Positions 17,768 to 26,603 of a stretch of DNA of 64,000 bases are shown here, piece after piece. The first letter of the stretch is position 1, and each line of letters starts with the position of its first letter. Position numbers and translations under genes: made by a program. This stretch comes from Candidatus Gastranaerophilales bacterium (GTDB lineage: Bacteria; Cyanobacteriota; Vampirovibrionia; Gastranaerophilales; Gastranaerophilaceae), in the NCBI GenBank assembly GCA_944323395.1, contig CALUSI010000005.1, positions 52,421 through 116,420 on the forward strand. Reading direction: 5' to 3'. The notes under the pieces are model-generated. The model was not told where the DNA came from and did not search any database. It was given only the letters and a program-made list of their open reading frames with translations.

Positions 17768-18693
17768 ATAAATTCAATTTTTTCTATTTTATGTAAATTA
17801 TTCCAATAGATTTTAATGTTACTTTTTAGTTTATGATAATTTAGTTGATTAGAAGATGCGGCAAAAATCGCATCTTCTATTTTTAAAATATTTTTATCTG
17901 CAAGATTTTTAATGATATCACACAAAAGCATTGAACTGCCGGCAAAAACACCTTCCGAATTAACCAACTTCCCATTTTTATTATATATTTTTTGACCTGC
18001 AAAAATTTGTTCTTTCTTTTGGCTATGCGCCAGAGGAAGCGCATCACTTATAAGCAAAATTTTATTCAAAGGTTTTTGTTTAAAAGTTATTTTAAGTACA
18101 TCATCACTTATATGCATTGAATCTGCAATAATTTCTGTATAAATATCATCATTTATTAATGCCGAAACAACAGTAGAATTACCTCTATGAGTAAAATTAC
18201 CCATTGCATTGTACAAATGAGTTACTTGATTTATATCTGAAAGAACAGTCGCGACCGAATGCCCTGCTGATATTTTTATATTTTTTGATTTCAAATATTT
18301 GATAAAAGACATTTCCATGTCTAACTCAGGAGCTAATGTAACTATTTTTATAACTTCATCTTCTAATTTTTTGAACAAATCTATTTTCAATGGCAATATA
18401 TATTTTTTTTCATGAATTCCGGCTTTTTCAGGATTAATAAAAGGACCTTCCAGATGGACACCAACAATTTGTGCAGACTTAACTTTTTGTTTATTTTTAG
18501 CCTCTTTAATAACTTCTATTCTCTCTTTTATTTTTTCTAAGCTATCAGTCATAACTGTTGGAAAAAAAGCTGTAACACCATTTTCTAAAAGCATTTCAGA
18601 AACACAACAAATATCATCAACACTGCAATTCATAAAATCATAGCCAAATGCACCATGAATATGTTGTTCTACAATACCATCCGTTATATACAT
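17764..18693 (-). CDS. nagA: N-acetylglucosamine-6-phosphate deacetylase, short N-terminally trimmed form
   Basis: At 309 residues this is about 70 shorter than usual NagA (about 380). The TIM-barrel active site is present: H11-x-H13 (EQHIHGAFG), GVHLEGPFINPEKAGIH with the metal-binding Glu, AGHSVA, HLYNAMG and ISDALPL with the catalytic Asp. What is missing is the N-terminal strand set that forms the small beta-sandwich domain. The ATG is 2 bases after the rpe stop, so the short form is genuine and not a mis-called start. It deacetylates GlcNAc-6-P to GlcN-6-P in cell-wall sugar recycling. Confidence 0.85.
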   Translation of the reverse strand: MYITDGIVEQHIHGAFGYDFMNCSVDDICCVSEMLLENGVTAFFPTVMTDSLEKIKERIEVIKEAKNKQKVKSAQIVGVHLEGPFINPEKAGIHEKKYILPLKIDLFKKLEDEVIKIVTLAPELDMEMSFIKYLKSKNIKISAGHSVATVLSDINQVTHLYNAMGNFTHRGNSTVVSALINDDIYTEIIADSMHISDDVLKITFKQKPLNKILLISDALPLAHSQKKEQIFAGQKIYNKNGKLVNSEGVFAGSSMLLCDIIKNLADKNILKIEDAIFAASSNQLNYHKLKSNIKIYWNNLHKIEKIEFI

Positions 18694-18695
18694 AT

Positions 18696-19334
18696 TTACC
18701 TCAATGAAGCAATTGCTTCTTTAATATTATCACTTGAGAATATATAATTTCCTGCAACTAAAGCATCTACACCTAATTTTTTACACTGGGTAGCTGTTTC
18801 TATATTAATACCCCCATCAACCTCTACAATAACTTGCTTTGATATATTTTTAATTTCTCTTATTTTTTCTGCGCAATCCGGCATAAATTTTTGCCCGCCA
18901 AAACCTGGTTCTACTGTCATAATTAGAACCAAGTCAACATCTTTTATATATTTTTCTATTTCTGAAACTTTTGTTTTAGGTTTTATTGATAATCCAACTT
19001 TCTTACCATATGCTCGTATCATAGTTATTAAATCATCAACATTATTTTTAGATGTCTCATAATGAAAGGTTATAATATCAGAACCAGCTAACGCAAAATC
19101 TTTTATATATTTTTCAGGATTTTCAATCATTAAATGGACATCAAGAGGAATATTTGTTACACGCCTTAACGCCTTAACAACAGGAGCTCCAATTGTAAGA
19201 TTAGGAACAAAATGTCCATCCATAACATCAACATGTACCCAGTCAGCGCCATTTCTCTCTAATTTTTTTATTTCAGATTCTAAATTTGCAAAATCACTGG
19301 ATAATATTGATGGCGCAATAATAATTTTATTCAT
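18696..19334 (-). CDS. rpe: Ribulose-phosphate 3-epimerase
   Basis: This 212-residue TIM-barrel enzyme interconverts ribulose-5-P and xylulose-5-P in the pentose-phosphate pathway. It has the diagnostic PSILSSDF start, HVDVMDGHFVPNLTIG with metal His and Asp, LDVHLMIENP, FHYET, MTVEPGFGGQKF and VDGGI. The ATG at 19334 is favoured over a GTG at 19340. It overlaps the rnc stop by 8 bases, so it is translationally coupled. Confidence 0.96.
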   Translation of the reverse strand: MNKIIIAPSILSSDFANLESEIKKLERNGADWVHVDVMDGHFVPNLTIGAPVVKALRRVTNIPLDVHLMIENPEKYIKDFALAGSDIITFHYETSKNNVDDLITMIRAYGKKVGLSIKPKTKVSEIEKYIKDVDLVLIMTVEPGFGGQKFMPDCAEKIREIKNISKQVIVEVDGGINIETATQCKKLGVDALVAGNYIFSSDNIKEAIASLR

Positions 19335-20055
19335 TTTCACAGCTTTCTATAATTTCTAATTTTTTTATTGCATTCACTGCCGCAATCTTTTCTGCCTCTT
19401 TTTTAGTTTTTGCAATGCCTGTCCCTAAGTTCTCGCCTTGATAAAATACAGCTACTTCATATACTTTATTATGCGCTTGACCGGATTCGGAAACTAATTT
19501 ATAGACAGGTAAATCTTTATTTTTTGATTGTGTATACTGTTGCAATATTTCTTTTGAATTATAGAAATATAATATCTCATCACAATCAATATTCATATTA
19601 TTGTATATTTTATATAAAAAAACTTTAACAGATTCAAAACCGCTATTTTTATATATTGCACCTAAAACAGCCTCCATTGCACAAGCATTTATAGATTCTT
19701 TATCTCTTCCACCGTCTTTTTCTTCATGGATGCCAATATTTAAATATTTATCAATATTTAAATTTTTTGCTATCTTTGCTAAGAGTTCATCACTAACTAA
19801 ATAACTTCTTATTTTTGTTAACTTACCTTCACTATAATTTTTATATTTGTCAAAAAGATACTCACTAATAATTAATCTAAGAACAGAATCCCCAAGAAAT
19901 TCTAAACGTTCATAATCAGGTTCATTATCTCTATTTTTTTCAAAATTAAAAGACGGATGAGTTAACGCAATGTCTAAAAGTTCTTCATCCGTCATATTTA
20001 CATCTAAACTTTTTATAAGTTTCTTTATTTGTTTTTTTCTAGCCACAGATAACAT
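19327..20055 (-). CDS. rnc: Ribonuclease III
   Basis: This 242-residue double-strand-specific endoribonuclease processes rRNA precursors. The RNase III signature ERLEFLGDSVL is at about 48-58, a second acidic site ACAMEAVLGAIY at about 125, and a C-terminal dsRNA-binding domain covers about 165-235 (NKVYEVAVFYQGENLGTGIA, then KTKKEAEKIAAVNAI). The start overlaps the end of cdsA by 17 bases within the pyrH-frr-cdsA-rnc-rpe-nagA operon. Confidence 0.96.
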   Translation of the reverse strand: MLSVARKKQIKKLIKSLDVNMTDEELLDIALTHPSFNFEKNRDNEPDYERLEFLGDSVLRLIISEYLFDKYKNYSEGKLTKIRSYLVSDELLAKIAKNLNIDKYLNIGIHEEKDGGRDKESINACAMEAVLGAIYKNSGFESVKVFLYKIYNNMNIDCDEILYFYNSKEILQQYTQSKNKDLPVYKLVSESGQAHNKVYEVAVFYQGENLGTGIAKTKKEAEKIAAVNAIKKLEIIESCENE

Positions 20056-20935
20056 GGAATACTTTCTTTATAAATTCTCCAACCATCGGTAAAGTAAGAT
20101 TTGTAAGAATAAAGAACTTTATATAATAATAGGCAACAGGAACTGAAAATAAATAGCTGTCAGCCCTATCAAGAAAACCACCATGTCCAGGTAAAGAATT
20201 GCCTGAATCTTTTACACCGGCATCGCGTTTTATTAAAGATTCCGACAAATCACCCAACTGTGCCATTACAGTTACAATTAAAGCCAAAACAAAAGAATGA
20301 TATAAAGAAATTCCGATAAATTTTCCGATTATCAAACCTGCAACAATTGCACAAAATCCACCCGCCAATGAGCCTTCAATTGTTTTTTTAGGACTAATTA
20401 CTGGCGACAATTTATGTTTTCCGAATTTTACACCAAAATAATATGCTGCAATATCAGTAAATAAAATAACAAAGAAAATAAATACCAAGAAATATAATCC
20501 TTGTCTAAAGGATATACCGAACAATGAAACATCTGGCCCCATTTCTCTAATTAAACAAATATGACAAGGCATCCAAGCAATTAAGAAACCAAGTATAGTT
20601 GTTGCAACATTTGCAATATATGGTTGCCTGCCTCTAAATAGTACTGCTAGAAAAGAACCAATTGTTCCGAATAAAAGAACCAAAGGAAGCAACTCGCCAT
20701 ATCCGCAAGCTGAAACAAGCACCATAGAAACGGAAACTATTAATATGACTTTAAAAAAAGGTAAAAAACCTTTATTTTTTAATATATCAGCATATTCTTT
20801 TGAAGCTGTAATAATAAATAATAATAGAAGTGCAAGAAGCCATTTCCCTCCAAGCAAAATGCAAGAGAACACAAGTGTTCCCATTGCAAAGCCTGTTATC
20901 AAACGATTTTTTGCTATAGTATCTAATACGGCCAC
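20039..20935 (-). CDS. cdsA: Phosphatidate cytidylyltransferase
   Basis: This membrane enzyme makes CDP-diacylglycerol for phospholipid synthesis. About seven hydrophobic segments precede the CdsA signature near the C-terminus (DLSESLIKRDAGVKDSG, then LPGHGGFLDRADSYLF). A longer frame begins at a TTG at 20971 inside frr, but a GTG that shares one base with the frr TAG stop (20935) is the more natural coupled start and gives 298 residues. That start choice is inferred. Confidence 0.92.
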   Translation of the reverse strand: MAVLDTIAKNRLITGFAMGTLVFSCILLGGKWLLALLLLFIITASKEYADILKNKGFLPFFKVILIVSVSMVLVSACGYGELLPLVLLFGTIGSFLAVLFRGRQPYIANVATTILGFLIAWMPCHICLIREMGPDVSLFGISFRQGLYFLVFIFFVILFTDIAAYYFGVKFGKHKLSPVISPKKTIEGSLAGGFCAIVAGLIIGKFIGISLYHSFVLALIVTVMAQLGDLSESLIKRDAGVKDSGNSLPGHGGFLDRADSYLFSVPVAYYYIKFFILTNLTLPMVGEFIKKVFHVICG

Positions 20936-21495
20936 TATACTGTTAAGACCTCTTTTTCTTTTTCTGCACAATTATCATCTGCTATTTTAATATATTTATC
21001 GGTTAATTTTTGAATTTTATCTTGATTGTCTTTAACCATATCTTCAGAAAGGTTTTCAGCCTTCTCAATTTTTTTCAATTCATCAGTCATATCTCTTCTG
21101 ATATTACGGATAGCTACTTTAGTTTCCTCGCAAACTTTTTTTACATCCTTACAAATTTCTTTTCTCTTATCTTGAGTTAAAGGTGGGAATATCAATCTAA
21201 CAACAATTCCGTCACTGTTTGGATTGATACCTAAATCTGCTTTAACTAATGCTTTCTCAACATCCTTAAGAATAGTTTTATCATAAGGCGCAATAACTAA
21301 AGTAGTACCATCTTGAACACTAACTTGAGATAACTGTCTCAAAGGTGTAGGAGCACCATAATAGTCTACCAAAACTTTATCTAAAATCATAGGATTAGCT
21401 CTTCCTGTACGAATTGAAGAAAATTCTTTCTTCATTTGATTAATAGCTTTTTCCATTTTATCCGAACCTGAACTAAACATTGAATCAACCGTCAT
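20935..21495 (-). CDS. frr: Ribosome-recycling factor
   Basis: This 186-residue factor splits post-termination ribosomes with EF-G. It shows the family's FSSIRTGRANPMILDKV, VDYYGAPTPLRQLSQVSV, GLNPNSDG-type LGINPNSDGIVVRLIFP and VAIRNIRRD motifs, followed by the long C-terminal helix. AGGAGG lies 6 bases before the ATG. pyrH lies 1 base upstream, the usual bacterial order. Confidence 0.98.
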   Translation of the reverse strand: MTVDSMFSSGSDKMEKAINQMKKEFSSIRTGRANPMILDKVLVDYYGAPTPLRQLSQVSVQDGTTLVIAPYDKTILKDVEKALVKADLGINPNSDGIVVRLIFPPLTQDKRKEICKDVKKVCEETKVAIRNIRRDMTDELKKIEKAENLSEDMVKDNQDKIQKLTDKYIKIADDNCAEKEKEVLTV

Positions 21496-21496
21496 T

Positions 21497-22222
21497 TTAT
21501 CCTCCTACGTATGTACCTATATTTTCGCCTTTTAATATTTTTATAATGCTGCCTTTTGCCGCAAAATCAAATACCACAATCGGTATAGAATTCTGTTTAC
21601 ATAAAGCACAAGATGCAGTATCCATAACTTTTAAACCTTTGATAATTATATCATCATAGGTAATATTACTATATTTTTTAGCATTTGGGTTAATTCTCGG
21701 ATCATCAGAATATACACCGTCTACTCCATTTTTAGCCATCAACATAACTTCAGCACCTATTTCTGACGCTCGTAATGCAGCTGCTGTATCTGTTGTAAAG
21801 AATGGATTTCCTGTTCCGGCTGCAAAAATAACAACTCTTGCTTTTTCAAGATGTCTGATTGCTTTAAATCTAATATAAGGTTCAGCTATTTTATTCATAT
21901 CAATTGCCGTTTGAACTCTGCATTGAACATTTATTTTTCTTAAAGCACTTTGAAGAGCAAGCGCATTCATCACTGTTGCAAGCATACCGATATAATCACC
22001 GGTAGCTTGATCCATACCGTATTTTGCAGAGTTTTTTACACCTCTGAAAATATTACCGCCACCTACAACGATAGCAATTTCTGCACCGGCATCATATGCT
22101 TCTTTTACTTCATTTGCAATCATTTCCAACGGAGTTTGATCAATTCCGAATTCTTGTTTTCCCAAAAGAGCTTCACCGCTTAGTTTCAACAGTATTCTCT
22201 TATATTTTAATTTCTCTTCCAT
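21497..22222 (-). CDS. pyrH: UMP kinase
   Basis: This 241-residue amino-acid-kinase-fold enzyme phosphorylates UMP to UDP. It carries the diagnostic LKLSGEALLG, VVGGGNIFRG, ATVMNALALQ and GTGNPFFTTDTAAALRA segments with DGVYSDDPR. It is the first gene of the six-gene pyrH-to-nagA operon that links pyrimidine, translation, lipid, RNA and sugar functions. Confidence 0.98.
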   Translation of the reverse strand: MEEKLKYKRILLKLSGEALLGKQEFGIDQTPLEMIANEVKEAYDAGAEIAIVVGGGNIFRGVKNSAKYGMDQATGDYIGMLATVMNALALQSALRKINVQCRVQTAIDMNKIAEPYIRFKAIRHLEKARVVIFAAGTGNPFFTTDTAAALRASEIGAEVMLMAKNGVDGVYSDDPRINPNAKKYSNITYDDIIIKGLKVMDTASCALCKQNSIPIVVFDFAAKGSIIKILKGENIGTYVGG

Positions 22223-22308
22223 ATAAACCTATTTAAAAACTATTAAACAATACGCTTATTATACCTTAAATTCGTCTGAATTGTATATATATTAATGAAT
22301 TTTAATTA

Positions 22309-23655
22309 TTATTTATACATTTCTTTAACCTGATTAAATTTATGTTTTGCCATAGCAGCTTGCACAAAACCCATTACACATAAAGATACAGCAAGGGCCA
22401 TCCAATAACCTTTTAATGACATTCCACATTTATAAACAAACAAAACAGCAAGAGGCATACCAACTATCCAATATCCAAAAAATACTGCATTAGAAACAAA
22501 AGATGTTAATTTGAACCCTTTTAAAATCCCACCTGAAACGACCTGAAATCCGTCAAATATCTGATACATAGCAGCTACCATCATTATAGGCAAAGCAACA
22601 TTCAAAACTTCTTGATTATCCGTAAATAAACTTATTATCTGACTTGGGAACAGAGCAAAACAAATTCCTGCCATTGCCATAAACCCAACACCTATAATTA
22701 AACCAGCAAGCGAAAATCTTTTTATTTCTATAGTTTTTCTTGCACCATAATAATATGCAACTTTTACTGATACAGCTGTAGATATAGCCAACGGAACCAT
22801 AAAGGTAGCAGATGAAATTGTAGTTAAAATACTGTGTGTCGCCGCAAGTAAACCTGATTCACGACCAACCAGTATGGTAACTATATTAAAAGAAAGAAAT
22901 TCAAGTAATAATGCTGCACCTATAGGATAACCTATTTTCATCAGGATTTTCATATATGAAAAATCTATTTTAGATTTAAAATCAATAAATCTAAATACAT
23001 ATATAATCATTATTATTCCCATTAATGTTCTAACTGATAATGTCGCAATTGCAGCACCTTTTGACCCCATCGCAGGAATAATTCCAAATCCAAAAACTAA
23101 AGTTACGTCAAAAATAAGATTTACAACTACTGCCAACAAAAGTATCAAATTTGGGAAATTAACAATTTCATATGATTGTAAAAATTGTTTTACCCCCTCA
23201 TATAAAAACATTCCTAACATTGAAAAAGATACTATTGTAATATATTCCTCTATATAAGGTATTAAATGTTTTTCAAACCCAATATAAGGTATTACAAACT
23301 TTGAACAATAACAAATTATAGAAAAGAATAAAGCCAAAATTATTGAAAAAATTAATGTTGAAAATAAATATTTTTTTGTTTTTTGCCTTGAGCCTCTTTT
23401 ATTAGCAAGAACTATAGAAACAGCACATATTAAACCGATTCCAAATATAAAGATAGTAAATAAAATAGAATTTGCAATACTTATAGCTGCAAGAGAATCT
23501 ATTTTATACTTTGCAACAACTAAAACATCTGTTGCGCCAATTAAAGTATGACCAAGATTTCCTATCAAAAGAGGAAGCGCCAATATTAATAAATCTATAA
23601 AATAGTGCTTATAATTTTTAATTTTTTCGGCAATATTACTATTTATTTTGTCCAT
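22309..23655 (-). CDS. MATE-family multidrug/oligosaccharidyl exporter
   Basis: The 448-residue protein has 12 predicted membrane helices in two related halves. The opening ALPLLIGNLGHTLIGATDVL is typical of NorM/DinF MATE transporters, which export cations, drugs or natural products using Na+ or H+ gradients. The second half repeats the pattern near AVSVKVAYYYGARK. The start overlaps the radical SAM gene by 17 bases, so the two are one transcription unit and the exporter may move a product modified by that enzyme. That link is inference. Confidence 0.9.
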   Translation of the reverse strand: MDKINSNIAEKIKNYKHYFIDLLILALPLLIGNLGHTLIGATDVLVVAKYKIDSLAAISIANSILFTIFIFGIGLICAVSIVLANKRGSRQKTKKYLFSTLIFSIILALFFSIICYCSKFVIPYIGFEKHLIPYIEEYITIVSFSMLGMFLYEGVKQFLQSYEIVNFPNLILLLAVVVNLIFDVTLVFGFGIIPAMGSKGAAIATLSVRTLMGIIMIIYVFRFIDFKSKIDFSYMKILMKIGYPIGAALLLEFLSFNIVTILVGRESGLLAATHSILTTISSATFMVPLAISTAVSVKVAYYYGARKTIEIKRFSLAGLIIGVGFMAMAGICFALFPSQIISLFTDNQEVLNVALPIMMVAAMYQIFDGFQVVSGGILKGFKLTSFVSNAVFFGYWIVGMPLAVLFVYKCGMSLKGYWMALAVSLCVMGFVQAAMAKHKFNQVKEMYK

Positions 23656-24688
23656 TGTCTCTCAATTGTTTATATTCTTCTTTATGAATGCGCATATCAT
23701 TTGCTCTATCATAATATTCTACAAATTTCATACCAAGTTCGTCTGCTTTTTTACCGGCATATTCAAGAAGTTCATACATTTCATCAGGAATATTAAATTT
23801 GTTATTAATATACCAACCGCCTTCCACATCAAGAACTACACTTCTTATACCTGATTTAACCGTTAAATCAAACCATTTTTCAAGTTCTTCTTTGTTATCG
23901 TTATATCCGGGATATATGATATATTTAGTCTTAGCTTTATATTTATTATCCGTTTGGGATGCTGCATATTTAGCAAGATTTTCCCATACCTTATCAAAAT
24001 GATTAACTCTTTTTATATCAGTATATGTTTCCGGTGTACCTGAATCAACAGAACAAACGAGAGTAACTTTCCCTTCCCTTAATCCTCTTTCAATTGCAGG
24101 AGAATATTTAACACAAGAAGAATGGACTCTAATATTATCACATCCGGCATCCATCAACATATTCATCATTGGTTCAAATTCAGGTAATAATGCAGGTTCT
24201 CCACCTCCAAAACCAATTTCTCCACCGCCTCTGACTTTTCCCATATCAACAAGCTTTTTAATTACGGGATACATATTATAGTTCACTCTTTTATTAAAAA
24301 AGTCAGATTGTTCATTAGTAAAGCAGTATTTACATTTACAATTACATTGAGTCCAATGATTAAAAACCATATAACTTATATAATCTTCATCATCCCATTC
24401 ACTTTCTTTTAAGAAAAAACATCCTTTACATCTTTCAAGGATAATACCTTTTTTGTTTAGTTCTCTCATTTTTCTTTTTTCTTTAAAGAACTTGTTCCAA
24501 TCAATCATTTCACCTTTATAATTGTCAATCAGAATTTGTCTTCCGCCGCCTTCATGACAATTAAAACAACACATTTTTATATCTTCATAATCAACGTTGA
24601 ATCCGTGCTGTATATACTCGCAGCTGAGGTATTTTAAAGGCTTTTTATTTTCTTTTTTAAATATAGATTTTAAGTTCTTAAACATCAT
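23639..24688 (-). CDS. Radical SAM enzyme with an N-terminal cysteine-rich (SPASM-like) domain
   Basis: This protein is about 350 residues from the ATG that follows AAAAGGG; a longer frame starts at 24754. Cys-x3-Cys-x2-Cys at residues 115, 119 and 122 (CNCKCKYCF) binds the radical 4Fe-4S cluster, and GFGGGEPAL is the GGE SAM motif. Before it, cysteines at about 23, 40, 41, 44, 87 and 90, with YLSCEYIQHG and CKGC, resemble a SPASM-type auxiliary-cluster domain, normally found C-terminal. It likely acts on a peptide, cell-wall or lipid-linked substrate. It is coupled by overlap to a MATE exporter. Confidence 0.88.
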   Translation of the reverse strand: MMFKNLKSIFKKENKKPLKYLSCEYIQHGFNVDYEDIKMCCFNCHEGGGRQILIDNYKGEMIDWNKFFKEKRKMRELNKKGIILERCKGCFFLKESEWDDEDYISYMVFNHWTQCNCKCKYCFTNEQSDFFNKRVNYNMYPVIKKLVDMGKVRGGGEIGFGGGEPALLPEFEPMMNMLMDAGCDNIRVHSSCVKYSPAIERGLREGKVTLVCSVDSGTPETYTDIKRVNHFDKVWENLAKYAASQTDNKYKAKTKYIIYPGYNDNKEELEKWFDLTVKSGIRSVVLDVEGGWYINNKFNIPDEMYELLEYAGKKADELGMKFVEYYDRANDMRIHKEEYKQLRDNGQNK

Positions 24689-24811
24689 AAATCCCTTTTG
24701 GGTTTTTCTTAATCTTATATCCGGGTATTTGCAGCCGGTTATAAATTCTCTCACACAGGTATTATAAATATTATATTAACAAAATAAAAAATTTTAAACT
24801 AAGAAGAAATT

Positions 24812-25129
24812 TTATAATTTAACCAGAAGCAATATTATATTATATATCTTTTTTAACTTTGTTCTTGAACATTGCGATAAAAGAATTGATATATTGTTTA
24901 TAATTATTTCACTTTCACCTGAATGGTCTAAAAGAAGCTCGCATGGAGAAATTTTAAAAATTCTGCATATTCTATCTACTGTTTCTGCCGTAGGCTGATA
25001 ACGGTTTCTTTCAATATTAGAAAGCCCTTGAATACTAATTCCGATTTTTTCAGCAAACTCTTCCTGCGTTAAATTATTATCGCATCTCAATTTTTTTATG
25101 TTTGTTGTCAGTAAAGTTTGATAATCCAT
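24812..25129 (-). CDS. XRE-family HTH transcriptional regulator
   Basis: The 105-residue protein has a Cro/CI-type helix-turn-helix at about 11-65 (LTQEEFAEKIGISIQGLSNI, then ERNRYQPTAETVDRICRIF). The helical C-terminal stretch (EIIINNISILLSQCSRTKLK...) may dimerise. It lies between the radical SAM/MATE pair and an 80-residue orphan on the other strand. Its targets are unknown. Confidence 0.88.
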   Translation of the reverse strand: MDYQTLLTTNIKKLRCDNNLTQEEFAEKIGISIQGLSNIERNRYQPTAETVDRICRIFKISPCELLLDHSGESEIIINNISILLSQCSRTKLKKIYNIILLLVKL

Positions 25130-25298
25130 AATAACAGGTTATAATATATCGCCATTTAGTTTAATCAATTTTTTCTTTATTTATATGGCTAAATAATTGT
25201 ATTAAATCTTCATAAATACTATTTTATCAGCAATTTTAATTTTATTGAGGTTTTTTTTATGATAAGAAAAAGAGAAATAAAAAAAGAAAGGAAAAATT

Positions 25299-25541
25299 AT
25301 GACCGTTAAATTTAATCCGCAAATGTTTGACTCACAAAAAAATATTAATATCGGAAATTTAAAAAAGAAACTTAGTAATCTTTCTGCTAAAATCGAGGAA
25401 AGATTGCCCAAAGAAGTTCAAGAAAAAGCAGCAAGGCTATCAAAACGAATAGCTGAACAAACGGATATAGAAGCATTAAAATCTTCAGTAACAAGTAAAC
25501 TTCCAAAATCACTTGCAGAACAGATAAAAAAAATCCAGTAA
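25299..25541 (+). CDS. Small basic helical protein of unknown function
   Basis: The 80-residue product (MTVKFNPQMFDSQKNINIGN...) is nearly all amphipathic helix with Lys/Glu periodicity (LKKKLSNLSAKIEERLPKEV) and has no signal peptide. AGAAAGGA precedes the ATG by 9 bases. MTVKFNPQMF looks like a short targeting or docking start. No family is recognised. Confidence 0.6.
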   Translation: MTVKFNPQMFDSQKNINIGNLKKKLSNLSAKIEERLPKEVQEKAARLSKRIAEQTDIEALKSSVTSKLPKSLAEQIKKIQ

Positions 25542-25813
25542 ATAGACACAAAAATTGATAAAAACCTAACCAATTTGATATCTGAGGACTATGCAAGCAA
25601 AGCATTTTTCGAAAGCTATATATTTAAATTTTTCACTTAGCTAAGCTTGATAATTTATAATAATAGATTAAATGATATTTTCACTATATGTGATAATATC
25701 ATTTAGTTATAGCTTGTAGGTTGAATTTCAACCCAACAAAATAAATATAAAAGAAAAAAAGAAAATTATATAAAATATCTTACCGGTTTAATGTTTTCAT
25801 TCCCTATTGGTCA

Positions 25814-25838
25814 GATCCCGAAACAAGTTCGGGATGAC
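25814..25838 (+). repeat. Palindromic intergenic repeat, copy 1
   Basis: ATCCCGAA (25815-25822) and TTCGGGAT (25828-25835) flank ACAAG, with GATGAC following. It belongs to a GAT-NNN-GAAACAAGTTC-NNN-ATGAC family seen two more times nearby. Confidence 0.75.
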
Positions 25839-25894
25839 ATTAATAAACAAACCTGTCATGCTAAATCCATTTTATAAAACGAAGCAAAATTTTT

Positions 25895-25920
25895 GTCATA
25901 CTGAACTTGTTTCAGTATCT
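25895..25920 (-). repeat. Palindromic intergenic repeat, copy 2 (opposite strand)
   Basis: Read on the minus strand it is GATACTGAAACAAG plus TTCAGTATGAC. ATACTGAA pairs with TTCAGTAT, so both stem arms have changed together relative to copies 1 and 3. Confidence 0.7.
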
Positions 25921-25994
25921 TAAAAATTTTGTGTGAGCTTGTTTTTACAAAAACAGCATTTTTTCAGCTTAATGCTTTAGTTTCGAACCGGTAA

Positions 25995-26019
25995 GATCCC
26001 GAAATAAATTCGGGATGAT
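25995..26019 (+). repeat. Palindromic intergenic repeat, copy 3
   Basis: ATCCCGAA (25996-26003) and TTCGGGAT (26009-26016) flank ATAAA; only the loop differs from copy 1. Confidence 0.75.
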
Positions 26020-26210
26020 ATAAAAAACTCAGGGGACATTTTAATTTTTTTCTTTTTTCTGTTTCTTTTTAGCACAATGCCTATTTATTTTCTTATACGA
26101 AATTATATTGAATATTAGCAAAATATTTCTTTACCAGAAAAAACCTATCTTGTCGCAATTAAAAAATATCTGTATAATTAGTCCGTAATGTTAATTTAAA
26201 GGAGAAATTT

Positions 26211-26579
26211 GTGTCAAACGAAGAAATTAAAAAAACTGCTGACTATGGGAAAGACAGAAACACACTTGTATTAGTAACTCTAAGCGGAATTATTCTTGGA
26301 CTTTTAGTTCCTCTGATTGTTTGGGCAATTAATAAGGATAAAATGCAGCTTGAAGCAAAAAAATATTTAACTAATTTAGTAAATTTTGAACTTACACTTT
26401 TTGTAACGGGTCTGGCTTTAATATTAATTAATATTATTCCTGTTTTAGGACAAATAATATATATCCTTGGCGGCACATTAATCTGTATTATTAATCTTAT
26501 AGTTTTAATTATAGCTGTCGTTAAAGTCAGCGGGAACAGTGAATATAAGTTTCCTTTAACATATCAATTTTTAAAATAA
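26211..26579 (+). CDS. Small membrane protein, DUF4870-like
   Basis: The 122 residues hold three membrane helices (about 20-40, 55-80 and 85-105) separated by a short charged loop (NKDKMQLEAKKYLTNLVNFE). That D/E-A-K-x-x-L-N-F-x-[LI]-T spacing is typical of DUF4870 proteins. It starts with GTG after AAAGGAG. It is monocistronic and is followed by a bidirectional terminator shared with the glycosyltransferase. Confidence 0.75.
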   Translation: MSNEEIKKTADYGKDRNTLVLVTLSGIILGLLVPLIVWAINKDKMQLEAKKYLTNLVNFELTLFVTGLALILINIIPVLGQIIYILGGTLICIINLIVLIIAVVKVSGNSEYKFPLTYQFLK

Positions 26580-26603
26580 GAAAGAGCCTTACGGCTCTTT
26601 TTT
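26579..26603. terminator. Bidirectional terminator
   Basis: AAAGAGCC (26581-26588) and GGCTCTTT (26593-26600) with T-runs on both sides. The stop codon of the glycosyltransferase lies in the loop. Confidence 0.85.

Larger units (their letters stand above)
25542..26210. other. Non-coding stretch with intergenic palindromic repeats
   Basis: No gene is visible in these 669 bases. The first part is featureless AT-rich DNA. From 25814 to 26019 lie three related palindromes. A TATAAT-like TGTATAATTA at 26170-26180 is a plausible promoter for the GTG-start membrane protein at 26211. Confidence 0.6.
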
